Made by a program: the position numbers and the translations under genes
Notes under the pieces: generated by a model
The model's database searches: none
Told to the model about the DNA's origin: nothing
The model's input: only the letters and a program-made list of their open reading frames with translations
Shown here: piece by piece, positions 28,501 through 36,604 of the stretch
How the letters are laid out: every line of letters begins with the position of its first letter
Numbering within the stretch: the first letter of the stretch is position 1
Source of the DNA: CAWARU01 sp963805795
Lineage (GTDB): Bacteria > Pseudomonadota > Gammaproteobacteria > UBA6186 > Azoamicaceae
Direction: 5' to 3'
Length of the DNA stretch: 64,000 nt
Assembly: GCA_963805795.1 (NCBI GenBank)
Contig: CAWDVG010000003.1
Span: forward strand, 1-64,000

Positions 28501-30794
28501 TACAAAGACTATGGCACAATAGCAACGAAAGTTTAACTGCGCTTGAATTAAATTTTCCATTATCGTCCGAAGAATATGAAAACTTCTACCCTGGTTTAAT
28601 AGATGCTGTTTTTCAAGGTACTCTAATATGTATTCCAGATAAACAATTCTTTTCAGTCAGTAGAAAAGAAATGTATGTTCCATCGTCAATAGACGAAATT
28701 CATATCTCTCAGAATAAGGATAAAAAATTCTGGTGTTACTCCAGAAGAGTGCAAGATAACCTAGAAGATGAATCCTATGTTTATGATATCATGTTAATGA
28801 ATGAGAATCATGAAGTCGTTATGCAAATAAAATCTTTAAAAATTAAGAAAATTGCAAAAATCGTTTTGCTCCAACCCACCATTGAAAAAGCCTGCTATAC
28901 CATACAATGGCGAGAAATTAAGCATCCATCTAAAGTAGAGAATAAAACGGATGGTTGGTTAATATTTTCGGATAATCAAGGCTTAGGACAAGCGCTATCT
29001 AAACATTTGCGAAGTGAAGGGAAAAGTACTAAAGAGATTACCCATGATGAGGATAGCTATTATCTCGAGCCTAATATTGAACCTCAATCATTGGATGAGC
29101 ATAATTTTACAAAGTTATTTGAAAGTATAACAAATGAAAAAGAACACATGAGTAACATTATTTACCTATGGGCACTCGATACACTGGAATTAAATAATTG
29201 TAGCAAAGCAGACTTAACCAAAGCTTTGTATTTTTCTTGCATACAGACCTTAAAGGTTATGCAAGAGATAACTAAAATCAAGCAAGCAACAACGCTTCGA
29301 TTATGGCTGGTTACTAAAGGATCTCAAAAACTGGATGATTCCAAATTGTATTCCCCTTTACAAAGTACTCTATGGGGATTGGCAAAAGTCTTTGCACAGG
29401 AACATCCAGAATTTAATACAACACTCATAGATTTATATGATAGTCAACATATGTTAGAGGATATATTGTTAGCAATGCAACAACCTATTTTGGAAAATAT
29501 GTTAGCAATTAGAAAAAAACAAGTTTATGTTCCTCGTTTAAGCTATAAACCAAGGGTTTTAAATCAACACGTCATCTCAGGGGTATCAAGTCATGGCAGT
29601 TATTTGATTACCGGTGGTACGGGTGGTTTGGCAAGGTTAATCATATCATGGTTAATAGAGCAGGGGGCGCGTTCACTCATACTAATAGTACGAAGAAACT
29701 TGAATATAGAAGAAGACTATTTTATTGAAGAAAAACGCAAAATGGGGATCAGTATTATGATATATCATATAGATGTTACTGATATCGATAATATGAAGCA
29801 GGTGCTAGAAGCATTGCCTGATACATTTCCATTAAAGGGCATCGTTCATACAGCAGGAATTATTCAAGATGGAATGATAGCTAAACAGTCGATGAATGAT
29901 TTTTTAAATGTCATGCCTGCAAAAATACTAGGGACTCAATTATTATATAACCTTACTAAAAATATATCTTTAGACTTTTTCATTCTTTTTTCCTCGGCCG
30001 CGTCAATCCTGGGCTCTAAAGGTCAAGCTAATTATGCTGCCGCTAATAGCTATTTAGATGCATTGGCAGAATATGCAAGCAGCGAAGATAGAAGAGTCAC
30101 AAGTATTAATTGGGGGAGTTGGGATGCAATAGGGATGACAACTCAAACAAATTCTATTTTTAATAAAAAACATCCCTATCCCATAACCATAGACTTGGGC
30201 ATGAAGGGCTTCGAAAGGGCAATCAGCACAAAAGATCCAAAACTTATATTTGTTCCCGGAGGTGTAGCGGCATTTAGAGCTATTGCGGGCGATGAAATGC
30301 AACAACTGTGGTCTGAGTGGACTAATAAAAAAATAATACATCAGTCAACTAAGGAAATAACAGCACAACATTTCTTTACAACGCTTGCAGAGTTGAGTTT
30401 GGATGATAGACGAAAATTATTATATCAAGAAATTACGAAAATAATTTCTACAGTAATGAAGTTAGACCATAATAGATCTTTTGCAGCAGATGAGAACTTA
30501 CAAGATATAGGTATGGATTCATTGTTGGCAGTTGATCTGAGAAATAATCTGAACAAACTATGTAATAAAGTTCTGCCATCTACTCTTCTGTACGACTATC
30601 CTACCATCAATAAATTAATTGATTTTCTATTACAGACAATGCAATTGGATGTTTCTAATAAAATCAAAACTATAGCAATGCAAAAGCTTCCAGTCTCAGA
30701 ACCAGACAGCATTGCATATTGGGATAGCGATTCCTTAGAAGAAAAATTGCGTGAACAGATTAAAGAATTTGCAGATACAAGTGAGATGGAGTGA
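19557..30794 (+). CDS. PKS1: loading MT-GNAT-ACP plus two modules (KS-KR-ACP, KS-DH-KR-ACP)
   Basis: 3745 residues. Loading region: winged-helix-like start and SAM methyltransferase (1-505; motif YIVDMGCGDGT near 272-282), GNAT-like domain (506-700; QHLGFGKVLLS, GVTRCKNY, FHTEHGAE), ACP (Ser760 in GLDSLDL). Module 1: KS 825-1245 (Cys991), no AT, post-AT linker 1386-1398, KR with GGLGALG and Tyr1807 (LED, B-type-like), ACP Ser1951. Module 2: KS 2011-2437 (Cys2183), degenerate AT relic 2536-2770, linker 2782-2794, DH 2815-3105 (His2844, Asp3016), KR with GGTGGLA and Tyr3493, ACP Ser3655. The tail (3715-3745, SLEEKLREQ) looks like a docking helix. It resembles AprA/SxtA/CurA-type starters, which make acetyl, propionyl or branched starter units from malonyl. 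Expected: starter, beta-hydroxyl extension, then an alkene. The stop overlaps the start region of PKS2. Confidence 0.93.
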   Translation: MLELINRFAHGYVLLPVLKALQTRGFFDYIKQRPYISIATLTKDLGANEGHIRVALRMLESFDWIIINDKDQISLISLPQDERFSADADIMELYQPAIFDKIFQSTSLSLLLKWVNRSKENKKRYRKELQDLLDGPFVVTLLMSLKQKNINNFLSLEIVLKSLDQNLCELLMEFFEHKDWFFQKKITDWGQFLIERSLNLGVAASYRPMLLGIEEILFGDPKKIFTKSQNGHEDHIERLLNVVGSGFQHEKFFSNMDEIIVSIFDTTEFLLQPKYIVDMGCGDGTLLKRIYQIIVNQTQRGKLLKDYPLIMIGVDYNIKSLEATQKNLVDIPNILLQGDITNPEGLMEGLQSKGIPDPENCLHIRSFLDHELAYRKPYDNNAVELRKKYRHKGVYVSDSGDNIPAENMVQCYVEYFKRWAAVTKKHGIIILEVHSLLPQVIRDYFDQSESFHFDALQSFSKQNLLEAQDFISLAAEAGLFIQEKYLKRFPSTLPFTRITLNWFESPGYHIRHAELQDITQLMRLEEACWEESLRVSKKDIEKRILQYPTGNFVLLLNEIVVGVVYSQKIKNSDQLLQSSFSKILNLHSNDHSVLQLIAINVLPNKQHLGFGKVLLSFVLLMARLRTDISLVVGVTRCKNYIQKENNLSYEAYVMQKNQNGQAIDPILLFHTEHGAEIKTVIPEYRPEDVDNLGHGVLIEYHLDNHASMKENLAGKLASCNAMTLQKIIDEVDELIKRQLRFKKSSDYFNDIAFRDLGLDSLDLTELRNLINKRFCLSLEAAIFFRYHNPLVLSKHIQTLLNETIKEKDIAVSEVEKQIRTTEKKESIAIIGIGCRFPGNINTMDELWQLLIGEKDVVHATSQKRWDPNITDAVKGASFAGFMDEIEKFDADFFGISPRETQFIDPQQRILLETTWHAFENAGINPHNLRGSHTGVFIGMFSHDYEILQIKANQLEDYQAYFATGGSNALGSGRLSYFFDFRGPTLTVDTACSSSLLSVHLACKSLQHNECELAIAGGVSLILSPELSLAFGKSGMLASDGKCKTFDKNADGYVRSEGSAVVLLKRLDKAMAEGDNILAIIKSSVVNQDGASNGLTAPNVKAQEDLMRESLRQAKISANDINYIETHGTGTALGDPIEVEALANALASRDKNLPPIWVGSIKTNLGHTEATSGLAGLIKVILMMRKKSIPKHLNIKEINPLVLKELIKIPAVIPLKEEKIDTKNNRLLATVSSFGFSGTNVQLVVENISDHTNSFGISEGSSYILCLSAQNFQSLQALAIQYEKYFIEEPEDDLLSICCTASEGRAHFKERLAIVFRNKNELLEALKSYIYGQPNNNVRIGTQQKNFHQENFIDLNSDLFRLAEFYVEGGKINWKKLIKNINIKRCMLPGYVFQRLAHWFPKDQNLADMKHEKVKEFFYQIKWHKVNDADKLISSILATVIFIPFSLYDRVSNIKLENVIFIFPEKDKIIKETFVKKNNDPNCYWVKLDDEIGVYQLKEIFNSLHIKVERVIYLWPIGDIGIQENSYYCIANLIKYHSSCLLTIVKILSTHPQGYLSKLCIFTKAGIIFDGQQQVGEISLSQSALYGLANVIRTEYPTTHCRYIDLDNQALEDINSIILKEQNCDSKNTAWSAYYLGDYYQAKLEQCDKLNLRFFAACKAASYLITGGLGALGLEAAATLIELGAEHIILLSRRGIASPANQAKLTGLMKSAQIYIVSADVSELQDLRQALCNISENIPSIVGVIHAAGVLEDVLIPHQTWQNIEKVLRVKAEGAWNLHQITYHLKLDFFILYSSISSILGIEGQANYAMSNAFLDAFAKYRTMQGLPTLTINWGPWDIGMARDEATLKYLNKKHNLLPLADSEAKLALEHILTESMPNVIVANISKNKEEKIEKTIHFTREKVNIFEGMAKEGRENYIVNQIVNITQKVLKIEHSKPVPLKEPLQNLGLDSLTAMEIVKLLNEVFSMNFSAAILYDYPSIAELAQYTLRLLQEEVVSPYPIDNHSIIERDESIAIVGYGCRFPGLCSNPEEFWRLLEEGIDGIQELKDKRWDMEALYDPNPDAPGKLYSRFAGLLDDIGRFDCEFFSISPHEAQCMDPQQRILLEVAWETIESAGYAPDTLYGKNAAVFIGIMNSEYGHQQLTGNTEHITAHMSTGSALSVASGRLSYFFGWNGPSLSIDTACSSSLVAVHYACQSLRNNECEFALAGGINLLLSPELSISLSRARMLSADGRCKTFDQSANGYVRSEGCGLILLKRLSDAIKVEDTILGVIKGSAVNQDGRSQGLTAPNGIAQKEVIRKALQNASINPGQVSYVEAHGTGTALGDPIEVHAICSSYRKDRDQKKLTIGSVKSNIGHCETAAGIAGLIKILLMFEHKKIPGTAHLDKLNTLFKINDAEFDMKLNFPKQLTNWEPHQGMRIAGLSSFGFSGTNAHMILAEHLTTDISKDLQNPSYGIMTLSANNIPTLKAYLEKCIVYLNHEHEHSFIDICYTSSCARSHFPYRIAFLCSNKQELRQKMQEALQEESFSALEVLPPGLCFIFNEYDENSIKWGYDIYQTLPLFRREIDSVLNLLDRVFLHVVGVDFCRDREFFFSSKTHVDLSKFIIEYCLAKMWIALNVKPIALLSVHASLISVACFSGVITLHDAVLMIIELDKLKSFKSSIKEYQSIVLKLHFKEPEISIFNGLTGICLDDKIGLAEFWIQHLQEEKIHSAKNIVNLKGEVVNSYLEMGLHQSRTFDTISSIDMLSSNYSILKTLKTLYCYGHQINWHGYFQEQDVQKVKFPTRPFRGGHYWLKPSQKKYGHFSNGESWRSVLGHKTTLASSNTIIYEQSLDNLQPFNIKDHQLYNEIVIPGAAYLALTILMLKNEFGDLNFILRDIIFSKPLIINKNKKQVLQNIILNDNNQGTIIQSHSRTVTEKDEGVVWEQHFQSRLDVDQDHPHIMRMEELSHIQSKMEGYFTGEEYYQKIGHCGYHLSNSFCCIQRLWHNSNESLTALELNFPLSSEEYENFYPGLIDAVFQGTLICIPDKQFFSVSRKEMYVPSSIDEIHISQNKDKKFWCYSRRVQDNLEDESYVYDIMLMNENHEVVMQIKSLKIKKIAKIVLLQPTIEKACYTIQWREIKHPSKVENKTDGWLIFSDNQGLGQALSKHLRSEGKSTKEITHDEDSYYLEPNIEPQSLDEHNFTKLFESITNEKEHMSNIIYLWALDTLELNNCSKADLTKALYFSCIQTLKVMQEITKIKQATTLRLWLVTKGSQKLDDSKLYSPLQSTLWGLAKVFAQEHPEFNTTLIDLYDSQHMLEDILLAMQQPILENMLAIRKKQVYVPRLSYKPRVLNQHVISGVSSHGSYLITGGTGGLARLIISWLIEQGARSLILIVRRNLNIEEDYFIEEKRKMGISIMIYHIDVTDIDNMKQVLEALPDTFPLKGIVHTAGIIQDGMIAKQSMNDFLNVMPAKILGTQLLYNLTKNISLDFFILFSSAASILGSKGQANYAAANSYLDALAEYASSEDRRVTSINWGSWDAIGMTTQTNSIFNKKHPYPITIDLGMKGFERAISTKDPKLIFVPGGVAAFRAIAGDEMQQLWSEWTNKKIIHQSTKEITAQHFFTTLAELSLDDRRKLLYQEITKIISTVMKLDHNRSFAADENLQDIGMDSLLAVDLRNNLNKLCNKVLPSTLLYDYPTINKLIDFLLQTMQLDVSNKIKTIAMQKLPVSEPDSIAYWDSDSLEEKLREQIKEFADTSEME
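27162..27866 (+). other. Degenerate AT relic in PKS1 module 2
   Basis: Residues about 2536-2770 of PKS1 keep AT landmarks (GLCFIFNEYDENS for the first strand, KWGYDIYQTLPLFRREID, PIALLSVHASLISVACFSGV) but the GHSxGE box reads SVHASL, with His2628 in place of the nucleophile serine. The rest is heavily diverged and shortened. Confidence 0.7.
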
Positions 30795-30796
30795 CA

Positions 30797-33700
30797 ATGG
30801 AACGTGAAAAGGCTTTACAGGATCTCATAAAAAGCTCTGTTTTGGCACTGGATATAGCTAAGCAGAGAATTAATAAACTTGAAAATGAGAAAAACGAGTC
30901 AATCGCAATAATAGGAATGTCTTGTCGTTTTCCTAATGGTGCAAACAATCCTGAATTATTATGGGACCTATTGAAAAATGGTCAAGATGGTATTATTGAT
31001 ATGACTGATGAAAGATGGCCCATGGACTATTTCTATGACAGGGATCCTGACGCGATCAATAAGATGAATACAAAAAGTGCAGGGTTGTTAAATAACATAA
31101 GTGACTTCGATGCTGATTTTTTTTCAATTAACGCTGAAGAAGCAAAACATATGGATCCGCAACAGAGGATATTATTAGAAACGACATGGCATGCTCTCGA
31201 AAATGCATCTTGTGATATCGTGGGCTTAAGAGAAAAATCTGTTGGTGTGTTTATTGGTATGATGAACCATGATTATGCTGAGATATCCCATGGGATCAAC
31301 GGTTATACGGGATCAGGTACTGCAGCTAGCATTGCCTCCGGTAGGATTTCATATTTATTAGGTTTAACCGGCCCTTCTATTACGATAGATTCTGCTTGTT
31401 CTTCTTCTTTAGTTGCTTTGCACTATGCAATACAAAGCATACGTTGTGGAGAATCGGAGTTTGCTATTGTAGGAGGCGTTAATGTCATTATCTCCCCTAA
31501 GAGAATGTTGGCAATGTCAAAAGCTAAGATGCTTTCGCCAACTGGACGTTGTCATGCATTTTCGAATGAAGCAGATGGTTATGTGCGCGCAGAAGGCTGT
31601 GGTGTTGTGGTGCTAAAAAAACTATCTGAAGCTATCCAAAACCAAGATAATATATTAGCTGTCATTAGAGGCTCAGCAGTTAATCAGGATGGACGAAGTC
31701 AGGGATTAACGGCTCCCAATGGACCGGCTCAACAAAAGCTAATAGAAACTGTCTTAAAACAAAATCGTTTAGACCCCAAATCACTGGATTATGTTGAAGC
31801 ACATGGGACAGGGACAGCCTTAGGTGATCCATTAGAACTTCAAGCATTAAATGCGAGCTATGCAACTTATCGGCCGTCGGGTTCGCCATTATTAGTTGGT
31901 TCAATTAAATCAAATATTGGTCATACGGAATCGGCAGCTGGAATTGCAAGTTTAATTAAAGTCATTTTATCCCTAAAAAAGGAATTAATACCTGCTAATT
32001 TACACTTTATAAATCCTAATCAATATATAGCGTGGGATGAAATTAATATTAAAATTGTTGATAAAAATACACCTTGGCTTAGAAAAGCAGTTTCTAGAAT
32101 GGCTGCCATCAGTTCGTTTGGTTTTAGTGGAACCAATGCACATGTTGTTCTTGAAGAAGCACCCAGACTTCTTTTACCTGATGAAAGAAATCCTACAAAT
32201 GATTTAGCTCATATGTTATTGATATCAGCTAAAACAGAGCAAGCATTATCAAAGCTGGTTGAAAGCTATTATGAAATGCTTAATCAGAATGAAACTGACA
32301 GTCTAGAAAATATTTGTTTTACCGCAGCGTTAGGAAGAAGTCATCTTCATTTTCGTATTGCTTTCATAGCAGATTCTAAGATAAATATGTCGAAAAAGAT
32401 TTCTCAGTATTTATCTGGGCAGAGTTCAACGGATACTTTTACAGGAAAAATTGAAAATCAGTTCACAGGGGATATATTGATTCCTGGCATAAGTACCAAT
32501 GACATTCCGTCCTTATCGCTGTTACGTGAACTGGCGGTAGAATATTGTAAGGGTAGGTTTATTGATTGGACAAAAATTTACGATAAAAAACAACACCAAA
32601 GAGTTAATCTGCCCAATTACCCCTTCGCGAGAAAACATTATTGGTTGCAGCAGGAATATGAAAATATATTCATGGAGAATGAAAATTTAGTTTTGGAAAA
32701 AATACCGCTCTCAGATAACACATTAATTTATCTTGTTCGTGTGACCAGCAAATCGTTACTTTTGTTCTCACATCATTTGGTACTAGAAAAAGCCCTGTTG
32801 CCGGGAGCATTCTATATTAACTTGATAAGTCAGCTCGCTTCTGAGTTGGGTGTAAGTGAAGATTTAATATTAGCCAATATTGTATTTCACAAAATACTTA
32901 AGCTAGATATAGAGCCAGTTATTATCCAAGTCATTTTCAAAATAAAATCTATGGATAATGAAAATGAGAAATCAGAATATGATGTACAGATTTTTAGTTA
33001 CGCACCAAAGAATGAAACAAATAGAATTTGTCATTTTTCAGCGAGTTTGCAGAAAATCAGCCAAAAAAGAGAATTAGTACGAGAAGACTATGAGTCAGAG
33101 ATAATAGGGGATGCTGAAAGCTTCGAATTCACAGGGGTTACTCTTTATCAAGTTGCTGCTAAAGCACGAGTTTGTTATGGATTTAGTCTTTCAGTTATCA
33201 CAAAGCAGATAATTAAAAAAAATAAGATCATAACAGAATTAAATATGCATCAACTCAGGTTGTCAAATCAAAAATGGTTACAGACTCTTATTTTGGATGC
33301 CTGTTTTCAGAGCTTCAGCATTTTGTTATATGGTGAAGATACCAAAGAAATAAGAAATTATTGTTTTTTGCCAGTCTCTATACATGAAATTAATTTGTTA
33401 GCAGAATTTGACAATTCTCAGCAATTGAAGATACTGGCTACAGTCACGAAAAGTTCTGATGACTTCATTAACGCTCATGTTATCGTGTTTGACTCGAAAA
33501 AAATATACATTTCAATGGAAGAGGTCATGTTTCAAAAGATCTCACACGAAAGAATAAGCGAAATTCTTGGGCAGGAGCGTTATTATGAATCATTATTGAC
33601 GAGTCAATGGAAAGAGCAAGTTAATTATAGCCCTTATTTTGCCTCATACTATTTTAAAAAAATTCAGCAGGACAACTTGAATGACGATGTTGCTCACGCA

Positions 33701-36604
33701 GCTGATGAAGTGGAAATTAATCAAGTTGCAGATTTGCAAAATCTATCCATAAAAATTATTATTTATGCGTTAGCAAAGTTGGGGTTCAATTTTTCCAAAA
33801 ATTTGGAATATAAAAAGCAGTTTGTATTTTCACAGGTTACAATTATTGACAGGTATATTCCTCTGCTATATAGAATGTTTGACATACTACATAATGCTAA
33901 TCTGCTACTCGTTACTGATGAGAGCATTAAAGTAACCAGCAATTTTTCAACAAAAGATATTCAAAAATTTACGGATGATATTTTTTCTGAAGATACATCC
34001 GATGTGGATGAGGTAAAGTTTCTTAAAGCCTGTGGCCGGAAATTATCTGAAGTTTTGAAGGGGGACTATGATCCCCTAGATTTACTTTTTCCATCTTTTG
34101 AGTTAGTAGGGGCAGAAAAAGTTTATCAGAATTCATCTTCTATTCGAAATATGAATGAAATGATATCTATTGTACTACCGAAAAAAATGCAAGAATTGCC
34201 AAGGTGTGCCGGTATTAAAATCTTAGAAATTGGAGCTGGTACAGGTAGCACAACTAGCACTGTTCTAAGCCAGCTTCAAGGTGAAAGGATACGGTATTAT
34301 TTTACCGATGTTTCACCACTTTTCATTCAAAAAGCGCAAGAAAAATTTAAAAATTATCCATTTCTATTATACCACATACTCAATATCGAATTAGATCCTC
34401 TAATGCAGGGTTTTAATCCAAATGATTTTGATATCATTATTGCTGGCAATGTATTACATACCACAAAGGATCTGACTAAAAGTTTAGAACATATCCAAAA
34501 ATTGTTAGTTCCACAGGGTTTGTTAATATTACAAGAAATGACATCCCAGCAGGCTTGGCTTGATTTGACCTTTGGTTTAACTGAAGGATGGTGGCGCTTT
34601 CAGGATACGGAGATTAGAGAAAAACATGCTTTATTATCGGGAAAACAATGGTTGAATCTATTGAATAAAATGAATTTCCATGCCATTCAATTAAATCCAG
34701 CATCATCTACCGAATCTCTCATAATTGCTCAAAGTAATGAAAAATTCGAATTAAAAAAAAATGAAAAATATTTGATTTTGGCCGATAGGAGTAAACATGC
34801 TGAGCTGTTTAAGGAAAATTTAGAAAAACTCGGGATAGACTCTCATTTGCTATATCGAAAAAATCATGCCGAATGCTTGAATGCAGATGTTGAAAAAATG
34901 GATTCTGATAGTTTAATTCAATTCAGGACAGTATTTAAAACACTGCTTGACAGCAAGCCAGCAAGTATAAAGGTTGTATCATTTTGGGGTTTAGATACAA
35001 ATCTATATACATTGACTTCAGAGCTGATAAGAGATATCAATATATTATGTCGGACTACGAGAATACATATTCCCATTATTCGATCCCTTTTGCTCGATAA
35101 TAACGTTACCATTAAACTTTGGGTTGTTACAGAAAATGCTCAAGCAATCAATGAGCTGCAAGAAGATATGAATATTTTTGATGCGCCATTGTGGGGTGTA
35201 AATAAATCTTTATCTTTTGAATATCCTGATTTTAATTTAACTTTGCTAGATATTGATCGGAATGAACATAATGTTAAACATCTGTTACATGAAGTTCTTT
35301 CTAAAAATGATGAAAAGTATATTGCGTATCGCAACGGAAGTCGTTTTGTTGCTCGGCTTCAGAAGTATGTTCCCCCAGATAGATTAAAAAATATTCAATT
35401 TTATAAAGAATCTACTTATATAATTGCCGGAGGCACCAAAGGGCTAGGATTATTGACGCTTGAATGGATGTTTAATAAAGCTGCACGAAACTTTGTTATT
35501 TTTAGTCGGCATAAACCTGAAGCAGAAAATCAAGCGATCATTGATAAACTTCGGCAATGTGGGGCCAACATTTTCATTAGCCAAACGGATATTAGTGAAT
35601 ATAAAGCACTAGCACAACTCTTTTCTGATATTAAGACCAAAATGCCTCCCATTAAAGGTGTCATTGACTCTGTTGGAGTGTTAAGCGATGGTATTTTTAT
35701 TCAACAAACATGGCATAAATTTTCTGATGTTCTTAAACCAAAGGTAATGGGAGCTTGGAATTTACATTTGTTAACAAATGATCTTTCTCTAGATTTTTTT
35801 GTAATGTATTCATCTATTGCATCGTTATTGGGTTCTGCAGGGCAGGCTAATCATGCTGCTGCAAATGCATTTTTAGATACTTTTAGTTATTATCTTAGAA
35901 AACATAACCGGCCAGCCACCACTATTAACTGGGGAGTTTGGTCGGAGGTCGGGGCAGCGGAACAAAAGGGGGTAGCAAACCGTTTAATAGAAGAAGGGAA
36001 TGCTATTAAAACCATTTCAAGAAAACAGGGTTATGCATTTCTTGATTTACTATGGTCAATGTTGCCGACTCAAGTAGCCGCCATACCTATAGACTGGGAA
36101 CTATTTTTGCGAGCCAATGAAAAAGTATCGCAAAATCCTTTTTTCAGTGAAATATTGTCTTCCGTAGATGAAAAAAATATTATATTGAATATTCAAACTA
36201 AAAATATCAAATCGCTATTAGTTAATAAAAACAAAAGACAAACAAGACAAATATTATTTGAACATTTGCGTGCAAAACTTACCCTGCTGTTGAAATTGAA
36301 TAATCCTGAAAAAATTGGGTATAAGACCGGACTTTTTCATTTGGGTTTGGATTCATTGTTGGCAGTTGAATTTCGCAATTATTTGCAAAGAGAATTAGAA
36401 TTTAAGATGCGTCCAACATTATTATTTGATTTTCCAACGCTTGAACAATTGATAGAATTTATATTGAGCGAATTAAATAATTCTTTAGAAACAGAAACAA
36501 ATACGCTCTCTGAAGATGAACTTGAAAAGCAACTTTTGGCTGAAATTGAACGGGAAAATTTAGGCAATGTTTCGTTTCCAGAAGTAAGTGAGAATATAAT
36601 ATGA
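30797..36604 (+). CDS. PKS2: single module KS-DH-MT-KR-ACP, no AT
   Basis: 1935 residues. I use ATG 30797, with GGAG 5 bases upstream, rather than the GTG at 30791 that overlaps the PKS1 stop. Coiled N-terminal docking helix 1-33 (IAKQRINKLENEK); KS 34-450 (Cys201 in DSACSSS, EAHGTGT, GHTESAAG); about 155 residues of linker with no AT; post-AT motif LPNYPFARKHYW (605); DH 634-915 (His660 and Asp834 in ILDACFQ); C-methyltransferase about 920-1305 (LEIGAGTGSTTS near 1143, GLTEGWWRFQD); KR 1310-1720 (GGTKGLG; the Tyr position is His1686 in QANHAAAN); ACP Ser1853. The C-terminal tail LSEDELEKQLLAEIE is the docking motif common in myxobacterial and cyanobacterial PKS. Expected product step: alpha-methyl alkene, if KR is active. 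Confidence 0.92.
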   Translation: MEREKALQDLIKSSVLALDIAKQRINKLENEKNESIAIIGMSCRFPNGANNPELLWDLLKNGQDGIIDMTDERWPMDYFYDRDPDAINKMNTKSAGLLNNISDFDADFFSINAEEAKHMDPQQRILLETTWHALENASCDIVGLREKSVGVFIGMMNHDYAEISHGINGYTGSGTAASIASGRISYLLGLTGPSITIDSACSSSLVALHYAIQSIRCGESEFAIVGGVNVIISPKRMLAMSKAKMLSPTGRCHAFSNEADGYVRAEGCGVVVLKKLSEAIQNQDNILAVIRGSAVNQDGRSQGLTAPNGPAQQKLIETVLKQNRLDPKSLDYVEAHGTGTALGDPLELQALNASYATYRPSGSPLLVGSIKSNIGHTESAAGIASLIKVILSLKKELIPANLHFINPNQYIAWDEINIKIVDKNTPWLRKAVSRMAAISSFGFSGTNAHVVLEEAPRLLLPDERNPTNDLAHMLLISAKTEQALSKLVESYYEMLNQNETDSLENICFTAALGRSHLHFRIAFIADSKINMSKKISQYLSGQSSTDTFTGKIENQFTGDILIPGISTNDIPSLSLLRELAVEYCKGRFIDWTKIYDKKQHQRVNLPNYPFARKHYWLQQEYENIFMENENLVLEKIPLSDNTLIYLVRVTSKSLLLFSHHLVLEKALLPGAFYINLISQLASELGVSEDLILANIVFHKILKLDIEPVIIQVIFKIKSMDNENEKSEYDVQIFSYAPKNETNRICHFSASLQKISQKRELVREDYESEIIGDAESFEFTGVTLYQVAAKARVCYGFSLSVITKQIIKKNKIITELNMHQLRLSNQKWLQTLILDACFQSFSILLYGEDTKEIRNYCFLPVSIHEINLLAEFDNSQQLKILATVTKSSDDFINAHVIVFDSKKIYISMEEVMFQKISHERISEILGQERYYESLLTSQWKEQVNYSPYFASYYFKKIQQDNLNDDVAHAADEVEINQVADLQNLSIKIIIYALAKLGFNFSKNLEYKKQFVFSQVTIIDRYIPLLYRMFDILHNANLLLVTDESIKVTSNFSTKDIQKFTDDIFSEDTSDVDEVKFLKACGRKLSEVLKGDYDPLDLLFPSFELVGAEKVYQNSSSIRNMNEMISIVLPKKMQELPRCAGIKILEIGAGTGSTTSTVLSQLQGERIRYYFTDVSPLFIQKAQEKFKNYPFLLYHILNIELDPLMQGFNPNDFDIIIAGNVLHTTKDLTKSLEHIQKLLVPQGLLILQEMTSQQAWLDLTFGLTEGWWRFQDTEIREKHALLSGKQWLNLLNKMNFHAIQLNPASSTESLIIAQSNEKFELKKNEKYLILADRSKHAELFKENLEKLGIDSHLLYRKNHAECLNADVEKMDSDSLIQFRTVFKTLLDSKPASIKVVSFWGLDTNLYTLTSELIRDINILCRTTRIHIPIIRSLLLDNNVTIKLWVVTENAQAINELQEDMNIFDAPLWGVNKSLSFEYPDFNLTLLDIDRNEHNVKHLLHEVLSKNDEKYIAYRNGSRFVARLQKYVPPDRLKNIQFYKESTYIIAGGTKGLGLLTLEWMFNKAARNFVIFSRHKPEAENQAIIDKLRQCGANIFISQTDISEYKALAQLFSDIKTKMPPIKGVIDSVGVLSDGIFIQQTWHKFSDVLKPKVMGAWNLHLLTNDLSLDFFVMYSSIASLLGSAGQANHAAANAFLDTFSYYLRKHNRPATTINWGVWSEVGAAEQKGVANRLIEEGNAIKTISRKQGYAFLDLLWSMLPTQVAAIPIDWELFLRANEKVSQNPFFSEILSSVDEKNIILNIQTKNIKSLLVNKNKRQTRQILFEHLRAKLTLLLKLNNPEKIGYKTGLFHLGLDSLLAVEFRNYLQRELEFKMRPTLLFDFPTLEQLIEFILSELNNSLETETNTLSEDELEKQLLAEIERENLGNVSFPEVSENII

